Of a stretch of DNA of 38,576 nt, positions 1-9,452 are shown piece after piece (position 1 is the stretch's first letter; every line of letters starts with the position of its first letter). Position numbers and translations under genes: made by a program. This DNA is from Clostridia bacterium (GTDB taxonomy: Bacteria; Bacillota; Clostridia; Oscillospirales; Acutalibacteraceae), in NCBI GenBank assembly GCA_017524165.1, contig JAFWUH010000042.1:1-38576 (forward strand). The letters run 5' to 3'. A model generated the notes under the pieces. It did no database searches. It saw only the letters and a program-made list of their open reading frames with translations, and had not been told where the DNA came from.

Positions 1-18
1 AGAAAGGAATGACGGTGT

Positions 19-2232
19 ATGAATTATAAATTACTGCGATTTTTCTGTTTAATATGCGCTGTTTGTTTGTTCATTGGTTCGATTCCTTTCCAAGCTGCTT
101 CACCGAAAAATTCCTATTCCGGCAATGCTGTGAACGGATCAGCCACTATTTCGGACGACTCATTGACCTTGACGGTAGAACAGAACGGCCGTATGACGGT
201 GGCTGACGCGCAGAACGGATATACCTGGATCTCCAATTTTGCCGATGCGTCAGAAGACCCGATCTCATTCGGCGTCAATCAGCAACGGATCCTTTCGCAA
301 TTGTTGGTTTCCTATCTTGGTTCGACCATTGTGATGGAAACAGCCAGTTTTGAACAGGGTGTTCAAGAAGGTGTCAACTTTACCGAGCTCTTTGCCGATG
401 AACATTCGGTGACCTGCGTTTATCATTTTGAACAACTCGGTTTTGTGATTCCGGTAGAATACCGTTTAGATGGCAGAAAACTAAAGGTGCAAATCGAGAA
501 GGATAAGGTTTTAGAGACCAAGAAAAATCGCTTGATTGATTTCTCTTTATTACCGTTTTTCGGCGCCGGTACCATGGAAGAGAACGGTTTTTTGTTGATT
601 CCGGACGGTAGCGGGGCAGTCATTCGTTTTAACAATGGCAAAACCGGTGAAAACCGTTTGGAGCTGGAAGCTTTGTATGGCGATCGTTCAAAAGTCCCGG
701 AGACTAGAACCGCACAGAATCAGCCGGTGTTAATGCCTGCTTTCGGTATTTGTCATGAACGGGACGGAGGCAATGCGACCGTCTTTGCTTATGCGACCGA
801 AGGGGAGTGGGGCGGTAAACTTTCCGCTAATATTTCCGGTCGTGAAACGGCAATGAACTATGCTTATTATACCTTTTTGTTCCGGGAATATAATACCGAA
901 ACCATGTTGGACCGTACCTATGCGGCAAAATCGAAGTTAGTGGTTGACAGTGAACCGGTTTCAGTCGATTGCTTTGAAATGACCTATCTGTTTGGGGATC
1001 CGATGCAGAGCGGATTGGCGGCAATGGCGGCTTCGGCAAAAGAATTACTCTTCCCGGACCGGCAGGAGACGAAGCGCTCGATACCCGTCTTTTTGGATAT
1101 TATGATGGGTGTGCGTGTCAAACGCAATTTCCTTGGCATACCGTATAAAACCCTGGAAAAGTTGACCTCTCTTTCGGAAGTAGAGCAGATAATCGCTCAT
1201 TTCCGTACGCAGGGAGCGACGGATTTTGAAATTCGACTTCAGGGTCTTTCGGCGGATGGATTTGCTTCCGGGAAAATTGATTCCAAATTGGAGGTTCATC
1301 GGAAAATCGGTTCGGCGAAACAAATCAGCGAAATGATTTCCGATCAGGTCAAACTATATCCCGCGGTTGATTTAACCGATTATAATGCTTCCGGCAACGG
1401 CGCCTCTGCTTTTTTCCATTCTTCCTATGATTTATTGTTGGATACAATTCAATGGCCGCAGTTCTTTCTGGCGTCCGGCGGCGAAAATGAAAATGTGAAG
1501 GCTGATCGGTTACTAAATCCCAATCGAGTCGAGAAAGCATCGCAAAAACTTATCGCCAATTTAAAAAATCAGAAGATTTCCTGCGTTAGTCCAAGCTCGT
1601 TGGCACAAGGAGTTTATCCCGATCATTCGCGTAATAATAAAGTACGCTTGATGCAAACAGGCGATAAGTTCATGAGGATTTTAGCGGAGATGGGCAAGGA
1701 TCAGCAACTGTTGTTAGAAACACCCGTCTGCGAGGCATGGCAGTCCACAGATGCGATCCTTTATTTGCCAAGCACCAGTTCCGGATACAATATTTGTGAT
1801 GATGATGTTCCCTTTTTGCAGATGATTCTTTCGGGGGTTGTTCCTTATTCAACGGATTCGTTAAATGATTCCGGCAATCAAATTGCCGCCTCGTTACGGT
1901 GCATTCGTAATGGTGCCGCGCCAACCTATCGGTTGATGAATGCGCCCTATAAAACGGTAATGAATACCGATGCAAGAGATCTGTATGCGGCTTCCTTTGC
2001 GGATGTAAAGGACTTGGCAACGGCAAGTTACCGTACGGTTTCCGAGGCATTAAAGCCGGTGTACGGTTTGGCAATGATTGATTATGCTACAACACCGGAC
2101 GGGTTACAAATCTGCACCTATTCCAATGGCGCAAAAATGTTGATCAATCCGACCACGGAAGAAATTGTTTATGAGGGAACTGCTGTTGGCAGTCAATCCT
2201 TTACCACCTTAAGAACGGAGGCAGTATCATGA
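19..2232 (+). CDS. Secreted DUF5696-type protein of a sugar ABC transporter cluster
   Basis: A 737-residue protein with an N-terminal signal peptide: basic start MNYKLLR, then a hydrophobic core to about residue 26 ending near FQAAS. There is no lipobox cysteine and no C-terminal membrane anchor, so it is probably exported and released or loosely held. The overall character and its place directly before two sugar-type permeases fit the DUF5696 family, which I recall from carbohydrate ABC transporter loci of Clostridia; no enzymatic function is established. The stop overlaps the next start (ATGA), so translation is coupled to the permease. The start follows AAAGGA. The gene begins 18 bases into the window, so its promoter is outside. 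A glycan-binding or glycan-processing role is inference from context only. Confidence 0.72.
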   Translation: MNYKLLRFFCLICAVCLFIGSIPFQAASPKNSYSGNAVNGSATISDDSLTLTVEQNGRMTVADAQNGYTWISNFADASEDPISFGVNQQRILSQLLVSYLGSTIVMETASFEQGVQEGVNFTELFADEHSVTCVYHFEQLGFVIPVEYRLDGRKLKVQIEKDKVLETKKNRLIDFSLLPFFGAGTMEENGFLLIPDGSGAVIRFNNGKTGENRLELEALYGDRSKVPETRTAQNQPVLMPAFGICHERDGGNATVFAYATEGEWGGKLSANISGRETAMNYAYYTFLFREYNTETMLDRTYAAKSKLVVDSEPVSVDCFEMTYLFGDPMQSGLAAMAASAKELLFPDRQETKRSIPVFLDIMMGVRVKRNFLGIPYKTLEKLTSLSEVEQIIAHFRTQGATDFEIRLQGLSADGFASGKIDSKLEVHRKIGSAKQISEMISDQVKLYPAVDLTDYNASGNGASAFFHSSYDLLLDTIQWPQFFLASGGENENVKADRLLNPNRVEKASQKLIANLKNQKISCVSPSSLAQGVYPDHSRNNKVRLMQTGDKFMRILAEMGKDQQLLLETPVCEAWQSTDAILYLPSTSSGYNICDDDVPFLQMILSGVVPYSTDSLNDSGNQIAASLRCIRNGAAPTYRLMNAPYKTVMNTDARDLYAASFADVKDLATASYRTVSEALKPVYGLAMIDYATTPDGLQICTYSNGAKMLINPTTEEIVYEGTAVGSQSFTTLRTEAVS

Positions 2233-3152
2233 AATCAAATCTCGGAAAACGCTGTGTCCGCACTTTATTCGGCAAAACAGTAGAACAACGCCGCGATTCT
2301 ATGGGGTATGTTTTTCTGCTGCCGTGGTTGATTGGTTTAGTCAGCTTCTTTATTTTGCCTTTTTTTGAGGCAATGTATCAAATGTTTTATTCCATGACGC
2401 TCGGTGAGAACGGAGTGCAATATACTTATGTCGGCGGCAAGGTTTTTAAAGAAGTGTTATGGGAAAATTCCAATCATATCCGCATGCTTTTAGCCAGTAT
2501 TGGTAACACATTGCGCGATGCGCTCCTGATTGTAATTTTCAGTTTGATTGTGGCGATCTTACTGAATAAGCCATTTCGCGGACGGGGATTCTGCCGTGCG
2601 TTGATGGCTTTGCCGATTATTGTCTCCTCCGGTGTTTTAATGCAGGTTTTAAAGGGCGATTTATTGCTTTCTTCGGTGGAAAGCGGTGCTGCCGCCAATA
2701 CCGTCTTTCAGGGAGCTGTCATTGAAGACGCGCTGTTGAAAATGGGTCTTTCGGTAACGGTGGTAAATTTTATCAGTAACAGTGTTTCCACCATCTTAGA
2801 TTTGATCTGGCAATCCGGTATTCAAATTTTGCTCTTTGTTGGCGGTATGCAGGCGATCCCTTCCACCTATTACGAAGTCTGTGGGGTAGAGGGAGCCTCT
2901 CCGTGGCAATCTTTCTGGCGGGTCACTTTCCCGATGTTGACGCCTTTTTTAGTGCTCAATATGGTTTATGCGGTGATCGACAGTTTCACCATGCCGGAAA
3001 ACAAGGTTATTGTGGAAATCAATGAATATTTCCATAATGTACTTTATTCGCAGGCAACGGTGCTTTCCATGGCATATTTCGTACTGGTTTCAATCATTGT
3101 GGGTGCTATTGCACTGATTTTCTCACGCCGCGCGTTCTACATTGAAAAGTAA
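2229..3152 (+). CDS. ABC transporter permease, MalF/UgpA/LplB-like
   Basis: A 307-residue polytopic membrane protein, the usual length for the first inner-membrane subunit of carbohydrate-uptake type 1 ABC importers. A long hydrophobic segment follows RDSMGYVFLLPWLIGL near the N terminus, and there are about six segments in all. The cytoplasmic EAA loop is visible as YYEVCGVEGASPWQSFWRVT, near residues 214-233, where the ATPase docks. It overlaps the preceding DUF5696 gene by 4 bases and is followed after 6 bases by the second permease. No ATPase gene is seen in this part of the window; such importers often share an MsmX-like ATPase encoded elsewhere. The substrate cannot be read from sequence; a sugar or oligosaccharide is inferred. 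Confidence 0.9.
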   Translation: MKSNLGKRCVRTLFGKTVEQRRDSMGYVFLLPWLIGLVSFFILPFFEAMYQMFYSMTLGENGVQYTYVGGKVFKEVLWENSNHIRMLLASIGNTLRDALLIVIFSLIVAILLNKPFRGRGFCRALMALPIIVSSGVLMQVLKGDLLLSSVESGAAANTVFQGAVIEDALLKMGLSVTVVNFISNSVSTILDLIWQSGIQILLFVGGMQAIPSTYYEVCGVEGASPWQSFWRVTFPMLTPFLVLNMVYAVIDSFTMPENKVIVEINEYFHNVLYSQATVLSMAYFVLVSIIVGAIALIFSRRAFYIEK

Positions 3153-3164
3153 GGAGGGATGGAT

Positions 3165-4139
3165 ATGATTGCTCAGAATTCAAGTGTCGAAAGAAACAGA
3201 CGGTTGGGAATTTTTGCCAAAAAACTGCCCGGTATGTTACTGACGGTTTTTCGCTTTGTTGTCTTGTTTGGATTGATTTTCATGATCATATATCCATTCA
3301 TCTTCATGTTTGTGACCGCCTTCCGCAGCGAGGTTGATTTGAACGATCCTTCGGTCGTATGGATCACCCGGCACTATACATTGGATAATTTTAAGCGGTT
3401 CCTCGGCATGGTCAACTTTCCCGATATGATGATTTTTACCATGGTCATCAGCTTGTCCTGCGCGGTTTTACAGACTTTTGTTTGTGCATTAGCAGGATAT
3501 GCTTTTGCTCGGTTTAAATTTCGCGGAAGAAATTTTCTTTTTGTTCTGTTGCTTTTCACGATCATTGTACCGGAACAAACCTTTATAATGCAGTTATTCT
3601 TAAAATTTCGCTTTTTTTCTCCGCCTGGAATTTCTTTACTGTTCAAACTGTTCACCGGGAAGAGCTCTTTGAATTTGCTGAACACGCCGTTCCCGTTTAT
3701 CATTCAATCCATGTTCGGTATGGGGATTCGTTCCGGCCTGTTTATCTATATATTCCGCCAGTTTTTCCGCAGTCTGCCGAGTGAACTGGAAAACGCCGCT
3801 TGTATTGACGGCAGTAATGCGCTCCATACCTATTTTACCGTAATGGTTCCCAACGCGATTCCGGCTTTTGTGACCGTTTCAATGCTTTCCTTTGTGTGGA
3901 ACTGGAACGACTATCTTTCGCAGTCTTTCCTCAATATGTCGCGTCATTCGGTCGCAACTTTCTTGTATTCCATTCACGGTACCATTTCTGTCGCAACTCA
4001 AAACATGGAGGATCCGACTGTCATGTATATTTTGATACAATCCGGAACGCTTCTTTGTATTGCACCGTTGATTTTTGTCTTCCTGTTTGGTCAGCGCTAT
4101 TTTACCGAAAGTGTTGAGCGCACCGGTATTGTCGGATAA
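3165..4139 (+). CDS. ABC transporter permease, MalG/UgpE/LplC-like
   Basis: A polytopic membrane protein of 324 residues and the partner of the preceding permease. An EAA-type loop is present as LPSELENAACIDGSNALHTY, in the MalG-like position, and the C terminus ends in a final membrane segment plus RYFTESVERTGIVG, typical of this family. I chose the ATG at 3165 because the strong ribosome site AAGGAGGG (3151-3158) directly abuts the upstream in-frame ATG at 3159, leaving no spacer, whereas 3165 has a normal spacer. It probably forms a heterodimeric channel with the upstream permease. No terminator is seen after the stop; the 148-base gap that follows holds a promoter for the solute-binding gene. 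Confidence 0.9.
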   Translation: MIAQNSSVERNRRLGIFAKKLPGMLLTVFRFVVLFGLIFMIIYPFIFMFVTAFRSEVDLNDPSVVWITRHYTLDNFKRFLGMVNFPDMMIFTMVISLSCAVLQTFVCALAGYAFARFKFRGRNFLFVLLLFTIIVPEQTFIMQLFLKFRFFSPPGISLLFKLFTGKSSLNLLNTPFPFIIQSMFGMGIRSGLFIYIFRQFFRSLPSELENAACIDGSNALHTYFTVMVPNAIPAFVTVSMLSFVWNWNDYLSQSFLNMSRHSVATFLYSIHGTISVATQNMEDPTVMYILIQSGTLLCIAPLIFVFLFGQRYFTESVERTGIVG

Positions 4140-4214
4140 ATTTGGTTAATTATTGTGTATTATTTAGAAAATTTAATTTGATAGATTGAATTTTTTAGAT
4201 ATTTCGGAAAATGA

Positions 4215-4244
4215 TTGACAAATAAAATCAATTCATGATACAAT
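4215..4244 (+). promoter_or_regulatory. Sigma-A promoter of the solute-binding protein gene
   Basis: TTGACA at 4215-4220, an 18-base spacer, then TACAAT at 4239-4244 preceded by TG (extended -10). The predicted start is near 4251, giving a leader of about 37 bases with AAGGAG before the start at 4288. It lets the abundant binding protein be made independently of the permeases. No clear operator or attenuator is visible beside it. Confidence 0.75.
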
Positions 4245-4287
4245 ATGTTTAAGAGAACTTGCTATCAAGTAAAAAGGAGCGTTATGC

Positions 4288-5676
4288 ATGAAAAAAATAA
4301 TCTGTGTTCTTTTGGCGGTTGTTTTGGCTGTCGGTTGTCTTACGGCATGTCAACAATCGTCGACCGTGACCGAAACTACGGATTCTGAAGTGGTAAACGG
4401 CGGTACAACAACGACCGGCGGCGGTAGCACAACAACCGGCGATTCGGTCGATAACGCTAAAACGATCAGCGGTACAGTCGGCGGAACGGAGACCTCTAAA
4501 GGTTGGGCATCCACCAAGAGTAAATATACCGTTGCAGAGTTGGAAGCAGCCTATCCGCTTCGTCAGGGCGTAAAGGGAGAAGTCAAAGTATTTACACCTT
4601 TCCCGGATGACAAACCGTTGCAGTATGCGATGGAGAATATGAAACAGGTCTATCCGGAAGTAACCAATGTAAAATTGATTTCCACCAGCAATGTTTCCCG
4701 TCATGAAAAGCTGTTGGCACTCATTCAGGCCGGCGACTCCCCGGACTGGGTATATACTACTTATCAGGATTTCCCGCTTCGTGCGGCAAAAGGTATGTGT
4801 CAGCCGATTGATGATTTGATCCAATTCCATCCCGCACAAAGCGATTCCTTAATGAACAATAACTGTTCTTATAACGGCAAACGCTATGCGGTGATCATTG
4901 AAACCCCGATTTCGGTGTTGTTCTATAATAAGAACCTCTTCCAGAGAAAAGGCGAAAAAACACCGGAAGATTACTACAAAGAGGGTAACTGGACTTGGGC
5001 AACCTTGCGTCAGGTCGCCAAGAAGATGACCGATGCACAAAATGGCATCTACGGTTTCGCGACCGATATGGACTGGTATTTCTCTGAGTGCATGGGACAG
5101 GATATCATCAAGTTTGAAAACGGCAAAGCCAAGTTAAATATGCGTGGGAACCAAACCTATATGGATGGTCATCAGTTCTTGATTGACATGATCAATGTGG
5201 ACAAATCGACCTTCCCGACCCACTGGGCGGCACATACCGAATTTGGTAAAGGTACCGTTGCAATGTGCTTCACCGGTTTGAACCACACCTCGTTCTTCCA
5301 TGGCTTTGAATATGATTACACACTCTTCCCGAAACAGGATGCCAATAGTCCGTACTATTCTACAGTTGGCGGTATGGCAGGCGGTTTTGCTATTGCGAAA
5401 GGTGCGAAAAACCCGGTTGGCGGTATGGCATTTGGTGAACTGTTGATGAGTAATGTTATCCAAGGAAGCCATACAAAGGATAATGTTGCGAAGGCTTATG
5501 AATTGGCAGAAAAAGAGCAGGTCATCAAGGTTGTTCCGTGGTTCTACGGCTTCGGCTTAGAAGGAATCTACATGCAGGATTTCTGCGGTTGGGCAAGAAC
5601 AGGTACCAAAGATTTAAATACCTTGATTGAAGAAAATGCTTCGATCTTTGAAGCTAAATTAAGAGAATACAATTAA
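4288..5676 (+). CDS. Extracellular solute-binding lipoprotein, family 1
   Basis: A 462-residue lipoprotein. The signal peptide ends in the lipobox LTAC with the lipidated cysteine at residue 21, so it is anchored to the outer face of the membrane. A Thr/Gly/Ser-rich linker covers roughly residues 22-70, a flexible tether common in Gram-positive binding proteins. The rest resembles the MalE/family-1 fold: an N-terminal stretch reading GEVKVFTPFPDD, then repeated aromatic motifs such as EGNWTWATLRQVAKKM, typical of sugar-binding members. It should deliver substrate to the two upstream permeases. It has its own promoter (4215-4244) and a strong terminator (5707-5749). Substrate unknown. Confidence 0.9.
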   Translation: MKKIICVLLAVVLAVGCLTACQQSSTVTETTDSEVVNGGTTTTGGGSTTTGDSVDNAKTISGTVGGTETSKGWASTKSKYTVAELEAAYPLRQGVKGEVKVFTPFPDDKPLQYAMENMKQVYPEVTNVKLISTSNVSRHEKLLALIQAGDSPDWVYTTYQDFPLRAAKGMCQPIDDLIQFHPAQSDSLMNNNCSYNGKRYAVIIETPISVLFYNKNLFQRKGEKTPEDYYKEGNWTWATLRQVAKKMTDAQNGIYGFATDMDWYFSECMGQDIIKFENGKAKLNMRGNQTYMDGHQFLIDMINVDKSTFPTHWAAHTEFGKGTVAMCFTGLNHTSFFHGFEYDYTLFPKQDANSPYYSTVGGMAGGFAIAKGAKNPVGGMAFGELLMSNVIQGSHTKDNVAKAYELAEKEQVIKVVPWFYGFGLEGIYMQDFCGWARTGTKDLNTLIEENASIFEAKLREYN

Positions 5677-5706
5677 GTATCAGCAATTGGTTTGATTAAA
5701 TCATAT

Positions 5707-5749
5707 AAATCCCCGTGCGTTAGATTGTCTTTCGCACGGGGATTTTTTT
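5707..5749 (+). terminator. Rho-independent terminator of the importer operon
   Basis: The stem CCCCGTGCG / CGCACGGGG, extended by AAAT/ATTT, has a 13-base loop and is followed by seven T on the plus strand. It lies 31 bases after the solute-binding gene stop. Confidence 0.9.
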
Positions 5750-5791
5750 CAAGGGAAATTAAGAATGGTTTCAGAGTAGAAGCTGCTGTTC

Positions 5792-5830
5792 AAAAAAACA
5801 GACCCAACCGGGATTCCCGGTTGGGTCTGT
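5792..5830 (-). terminator. Terminator of the hydrogenase operon
   Basis: A perfect 15-bp stem (ACAGACCCAACCGGG and its complement) with a 3-base loop. On the minus strand it is followed by seven T. It sits about 18 bases beyond the hydA stop codon and faces the importer terminator, so the two convergent operons are well separated. Confidence 0.92.
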
Positions 5831-5847
5831 AAAGTTTTAATGCGGAA

Positions 5848-7599
5848 TTACTTTGTAAACTTTTCGCGTTTTACATAGCTGGTATGTAAAGCATGATGTG
5901 CTTTCGGTCCGCCGAAGCCATCAAACCACTCGCTGTACAAAGTTTTAATAACCGGAGATTCATGTGACTTTCTCAACGGCATGGAAGCGTCCTGATCATA
6001 CAACGCTTTTGCGCGAACAGCCTTCAGATCCACGGTATCGCGAACATACTGCGGTTGAATCGGCTGACCGCCGCCGTTGACGCATCCGCCGGGGCATCCC
6101 ATGATCTCTACAAAGGTCCAACCGTCCGGATTGCCGTCTTTCATGCGATCCATGACGCATTTTGCGGCTGCTGCACCGGATGCCACAGCAACTTTAATAT
6201 CGTTGCCGTTGATATTCACGGTAGCCTGCTTTAAGCCCATGGTGCCGCGAACAGCTTCAAAATCAATGTCGGTGTTATCTTTACCGGTCAGCCAGTCATT
6301 AGCGGTACGCAGGGCAGCTTCCATAACGCCGCCGGTTGCACCGAAGATGACCGCGGCGCCGGTGTCTTCGCCCAACGGATTATCAAATTCTTCATCCGGC
6401 AAGGCGGTAAAGTTCATACCGGCACGCATGATCATGCGGGAAAGCTCACGCGTGGTGATGGCGATATCCACATCCGGCACACCGGCGGCGGATTGATCGT
6501 CACGACCGATTTCAAACTTTTTAGCGGTACAGGGCATGACCGAAACACTGACGATATCTTTCGGATCAATGCCGGCTTTTTGTGCCCAATAGGTCTTGAT
6601 AACAGCACCGCCCATCTGTTGCGGCGATTTGCAGGTGGAAAGATGTTCGAGCATATCCGGATAGTAGAATTCGCAGAATTTTACCCAGCCCGGAGAGCAG
6701 GAGGTAATCATCGGCAATGTACCGCCGTTCTGAATGCGTTCTACTAACTCGTTGGCTTCCTCCACAATGGTAAGGTCGGCGGCAAAGTCGGTATCAAATA
6801 CCTTGTCAAAGCCCATGCGGTGCAGTGCGGCAACCATTTTGCCTTCAACATTACTGCCGATCGGCATACCAAAGCATTCGCCCAAAGTTGCGCGAATGGA
6901 CGGAGCGGTTTGCACGACAACCGTCTTGGTCGGGTCGGCTAAAGCCGCCCAAATCTTATCGGTATCGTCTTTTTCCACCAACGCACCGGTCGGGCAAACT
7001 ACGGTACACTGACCGCAGGAAATACAGGGTACATTACCCAACGGCAGATTGAATGCGGTGCCGATTTGCGTATCAATACCACGGTCGTTTGCACCGATAA
7101 CGCTGACATACTGCTCTTTACAAGCGGCAACGCAACGACGGCACAAAACACACTTGTTATTATCGCGTACCAAATGCGGGGTAGAATAATCCAATTCATA
7201 TTGGGGTTTGAAGCCTTCAAAGGAGGAATCTTCCACGCCATAGTCGCGGCAGAGCTTCTGCAGTTCGCAGTTCGTGGAACGAACGCAGGACAGGCAATGT
7301 TTGTCGTGGGTGGAAAGAATCAATTCCAAGGTGGTTTTTCTGGCTTTCTGAATCTTTTCCGAGTTGGTCAATACTTCCATACCCTCGGCAATCGGATAAA
7401 CGCAGGCGGTAACGATACGGAAACCGCGGCCTTCGTTTACTTCGACCACACAGATACGGCAAGCGCCGATCTCGTTCTTTTCTTTCATAAAGCAGAGGGT
7501 CGGAATTTCAATACCGGCCAGGCGGGCTGCCTCTAAAATCGTGGAGCCCTTGGGTGCGCTGACCGCAACACCGTTAATTTTTAAGTTAATCATATCCAT
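5848..7599 (-). CDS. hydA: Electron-bifurcating [FeFe]-hydrogenase catalytic subunit HydA
   Basis: The 583-residue catalytic subunit of a HydABC-type hydrogenase, which in this family uses NADH plus reduced ferredoxin to make H2, or the reverse. Domains in order: plant-type [2Fe-2S] (C36, C47, C50, C66); a His-ligated [4Fe-4S] site (H98, C102, C105, C111); two ferredoxin clusters (C150-C160 and C192-C202); then the H-cluster domain. The H-cluster motifs are TSCSPGW (299-305), MPCTAKKFE from 355, and the C502/C506 motif. The first motif has Ser where TSCCP enzymes have the second Cys. This is the last gene of the operon, 17 bases after hydB, and AAGGAG precedes the start. The H-cluster maturases HydE, HydF and HydG are not encoded in this window. 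The bifurcating assignment rests on the complete hydABC set plus family knowledge. Confidence 0.96.
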   Translation of the reverse strand: MDMINLKINGVAVSAPKGSTILEAARLAGIEIPTLCFMKEKNEIGACRICVVEVNEGRGFRIVTACVYPIAEGMEVLTNSEKIQKARKTTLELILSTHDKHCLSCVRSTNCELQKLCRDYGVEDSSFEGFKPQYELDYSTPHLVRDNNKCVLCRRCVAACKEQYVSVIGANDRGIDTQIGTAFNLPLGNVPCISCGQCTVVCPTGALVEKDDTDKIWAALADPTKTVVVQTAPSIRATLGECFGMPIGSNVEGKMVAALHRMGFDKVFDTDFAADLTIVEEANELVERIQNGGTLPMITSCSPGWVKFCEFYYPDMLEHLSTCKSPQQMGGAVIKTYWAQKAGIDPKDIVSVSVMPCTAKKFEIGRDDQSAAGVPDVDIAITTRELSRMIMRAGMNFTALPDEEFDNPLGEDTGAAVIFGATGGVMEAALRTANDWLTGKDNTDIDFEAVRGTMGLKQATVNINGNDIKVAVASGAAAAKCVMDRMKDGNPDGWTFVEIMGCPGGCVNGGGQPIQPQYVRDTVDLKAVRAKALYDQDASMPLRKSHESPVIKTLYSEWFDGFGGPKAHHALHTSYVKREKFTK

Positions 7600-7616
7600 T
7601 GCTATCGGCTCCTTTC

Positions 7617-9437
7617 TTATTGTTTACTGATGGCTTTGAACTTACAGTTGCTCATGCAGACGCCGCACTTAATGCACTTCTCGGGATCAATTTCATAAGA
7701 AGGCAATTTATGACCTTCGGCGATATAGTCGGTTTTGCTGATGGCGCCGACCGGGCAGTTTCTGGCGCAGAGGCCGCAACCGATACAGGTATCTTTGTTG
7801 ATCGAGAAGGTCAACAGATCCTTGCAGACGCCGGCGGGGCACTTCTTATCGACAACATGGGCAACATATTCTTCACGGAAGAATTTCAAGGTGGCAAGTA
7901 CCGGGTTCGGGGCAGTCTGACCTAAACCGCAGAGGGAATTCTGCTTGATGTAATAGCAGAGTTCTTCCAGTTTGTCGAGGTCTTCCAAGGTGCCCTTACC
8001 CTGGGTGATCTTTTCGAGCATTTCCAAAAGCCGTCTGGTACCGACACGGCAGGGGGTACATTTACCGCAGGATTCATCTACGGTGAATTCCAAGAAGAAT
8101 TTTGCCATGTCAACCATACAGTTGTCTTCGTCCATGACGATCAATCCGCCGGAGCCCATCATACAGCCGATGGCGGTGAGGTTATCATAGTCAACTTCGG
8201 TATCAATCAGGCTTGCCGGGATACAACCGCCGGAGGGACCGCCGGTTTGCGCGGCTTTGAACTTCTTGCCGTTCGGGATACCGCCGCCGATTTCTTCAAT
8301 GATCTGGCGGAGTGTTGTACCCATCGGGATTTCCACCAAGCCGGTATGTTTGATTTTGCCGCCAAGCGCGAAAACCTTGGTTCCTTTGGAACGCTCGGTT
8401 CCCATAGAGGCAAACCATTCAGCACCTCTTAAGATGATTTGCGGAATATTGGCAAAGGTTTCAACATTGTTCTCAACGGTCGGAGAATTGTAAAGACCTT
8501 TGACTGCCGGATAGGGCGGACGCGGACGCGGTTCGCCGCGATTGCCTTCGATCGAGGTCATCAGAGCGGTTTCTTCGCCGCAGACAAAGGCGCCGGCGCC
8601 TAAGCGGATATACAAATCGAAATCAAAACCGGAATCAAAGATGTTTTTGCCCAGCAAACCGTATTCGCGTGCCTGATCAATAGCGATCTGCAAACGCTTT
8701 ACGGCAATCGGATACTCTGCACGAACATAGACATAGCCTTTGGTTGCGCCGATGGCATAACCGGCAATTGTCATTGCTTCAATGATCGAGTGCGGATCGC
8801 CTTCCAAAACAGAACGGTCCATAAATGCACCCGGATCGCCTTCATCGGCGTTGCAGACGACATATTTTTGCGGCGCCTTATTCGGTGCGCAGAGCGCCCA
8901 TTTACGGCCGGTCGGGAATCCGCCGCCGCCGCGGCCGCGCAGACCGGAATCGGTAATGCACTGGATAACTTCTTCCGGTGTCATTTCGGTCAAAACTTTA
9001 CCCAACGCGGAATAACCGTCCATGGCGATATATTCGTCAATGTTCTCCGGATCAATCACACCGCAGTTTCTTAAAACAACGCGGTTTTGGGTTTTGTAGA
9101 AAGCAGTATCATTCAAGGAAACATTGGCGTTTTCATCCACCACTTCCGAACCGGTATCTTTATAGACTAAACGGTCCACAACACGGCCTTTCAGCAAGTG
9201 TTCTTCTACAATTTCCTTGACATCGTCCGGTGTAACACGGCTGTAGAAGGTGCCGTCCGGATAAACGATGACAACAGGTCCGAGGGCGCAGAGACCGAAA
9301 CAACCGGTCTGAACCAGTTTGACTTCTTCTGAAAGTCCGGCTTTTTCAATATTTTCGGCAAAAGCCTCTTGAATTGCCTTACTTCCTGAAGAGGTACAAC
9401 CGGTACCGCCACAGATCAGTACTTGAGCACGAATCAT
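7617..9437 (-). CDS. hydB: Bifurcating hydrogenase diaphorase subunit HydB (NuoF-like)
   Basis: A 606-residue fusion: an N-terminal thioredoxin-like [2Fe-2S] domain (C9, C14, C46, C50), then a NuoF-type flavoprotein core with the Gly-rich nucleotide/FMN region GRGGGGFPTGRKWAL, then the NuoF cluster motif SCGKCTPCRVGTRR, and two C-terminal [4Fe-4S] ferredoxin motifs (CIGCGLCARNCP and CIKCGVCMSNC). The layout matches HydB of trimeric [FeFe]-hydrogenases and HndC. The subunit binds FMN, exchanges electrons with NAD(H), and is the likely bifurcation site in this family. GGAGG lies just before the ATG. It is placed between a separate [2Fe-2S] protein and hydA with 15-17 base gaps, so the three should be co-translated. 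Confidence 0.96.
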   Translation of the reverse strand: MIRAQVLICGGTGCTSSGSKAIQEAFAENIEKAGLSEEVKLVQTGCFGLCALGPVVIVYPDGTFYSRVTPDDVKEIVEEHLLKGRVVDRLVYKDTGSEVVDENANVSLNDTAFYKTQNRVVLRNCGVIDPENIDEYIAMDGYSALGKVLTEMTPEEVIQCITDSGLRGRGGGGFPTGRKWALCAPNKAPQKYVVCNADEGDPGAFMDRSVLEGDPHSIIEAMTIAGYAIGATKGYVYVRAEYPIAVKRLQIAIDQAREYGLLGKNIFDSGFDFDLYIRLGAGAFVCGEETALMTSIEGNRGEPRPRPPYPAVKGLYNSPTVENNVETFANIPQIILRGAEWFASMGTERSKGTKVFALGGKIKHTGLVEIPMGTTLRQIIEEIGGGIPNGKKFKAAQTGGPSGGCIPASLIDTEVDYDNLTAIGCMMGSGGLIVMDEDNCMVDMAKFFLEFTVDESCGKCTPCRVGTRRLLEMLEKITQGKGTLEDLDKLEELCYYIKQNSLCGLGQTAPNPVLATLKFFREEYVAHVVDKKCPAGVCKDLLTFSINKDTCIGCGLCARNCPVGAISKTDYIAEGHKLPSYEIDPEKCIKCGVCMSNCKFKAISKQ

Positions 9438-9452
9438 ATTGATACCTCCAAA

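Noticed and set aside
1670..2074. 134-codon minus-strand frame inside the DUF5696 gene
   Set aside because: Low-complexity Pro/Arg/His-rich translation typical of antisense noise; no ribosome site.
6077..7536. Open frames on the plus strand across hydA (for example 6077-6496, 7066-7536)
   Set aside because: They are antisense shadows of a strongly conserved gene, with no ribosome sites and no recognisable motifs.
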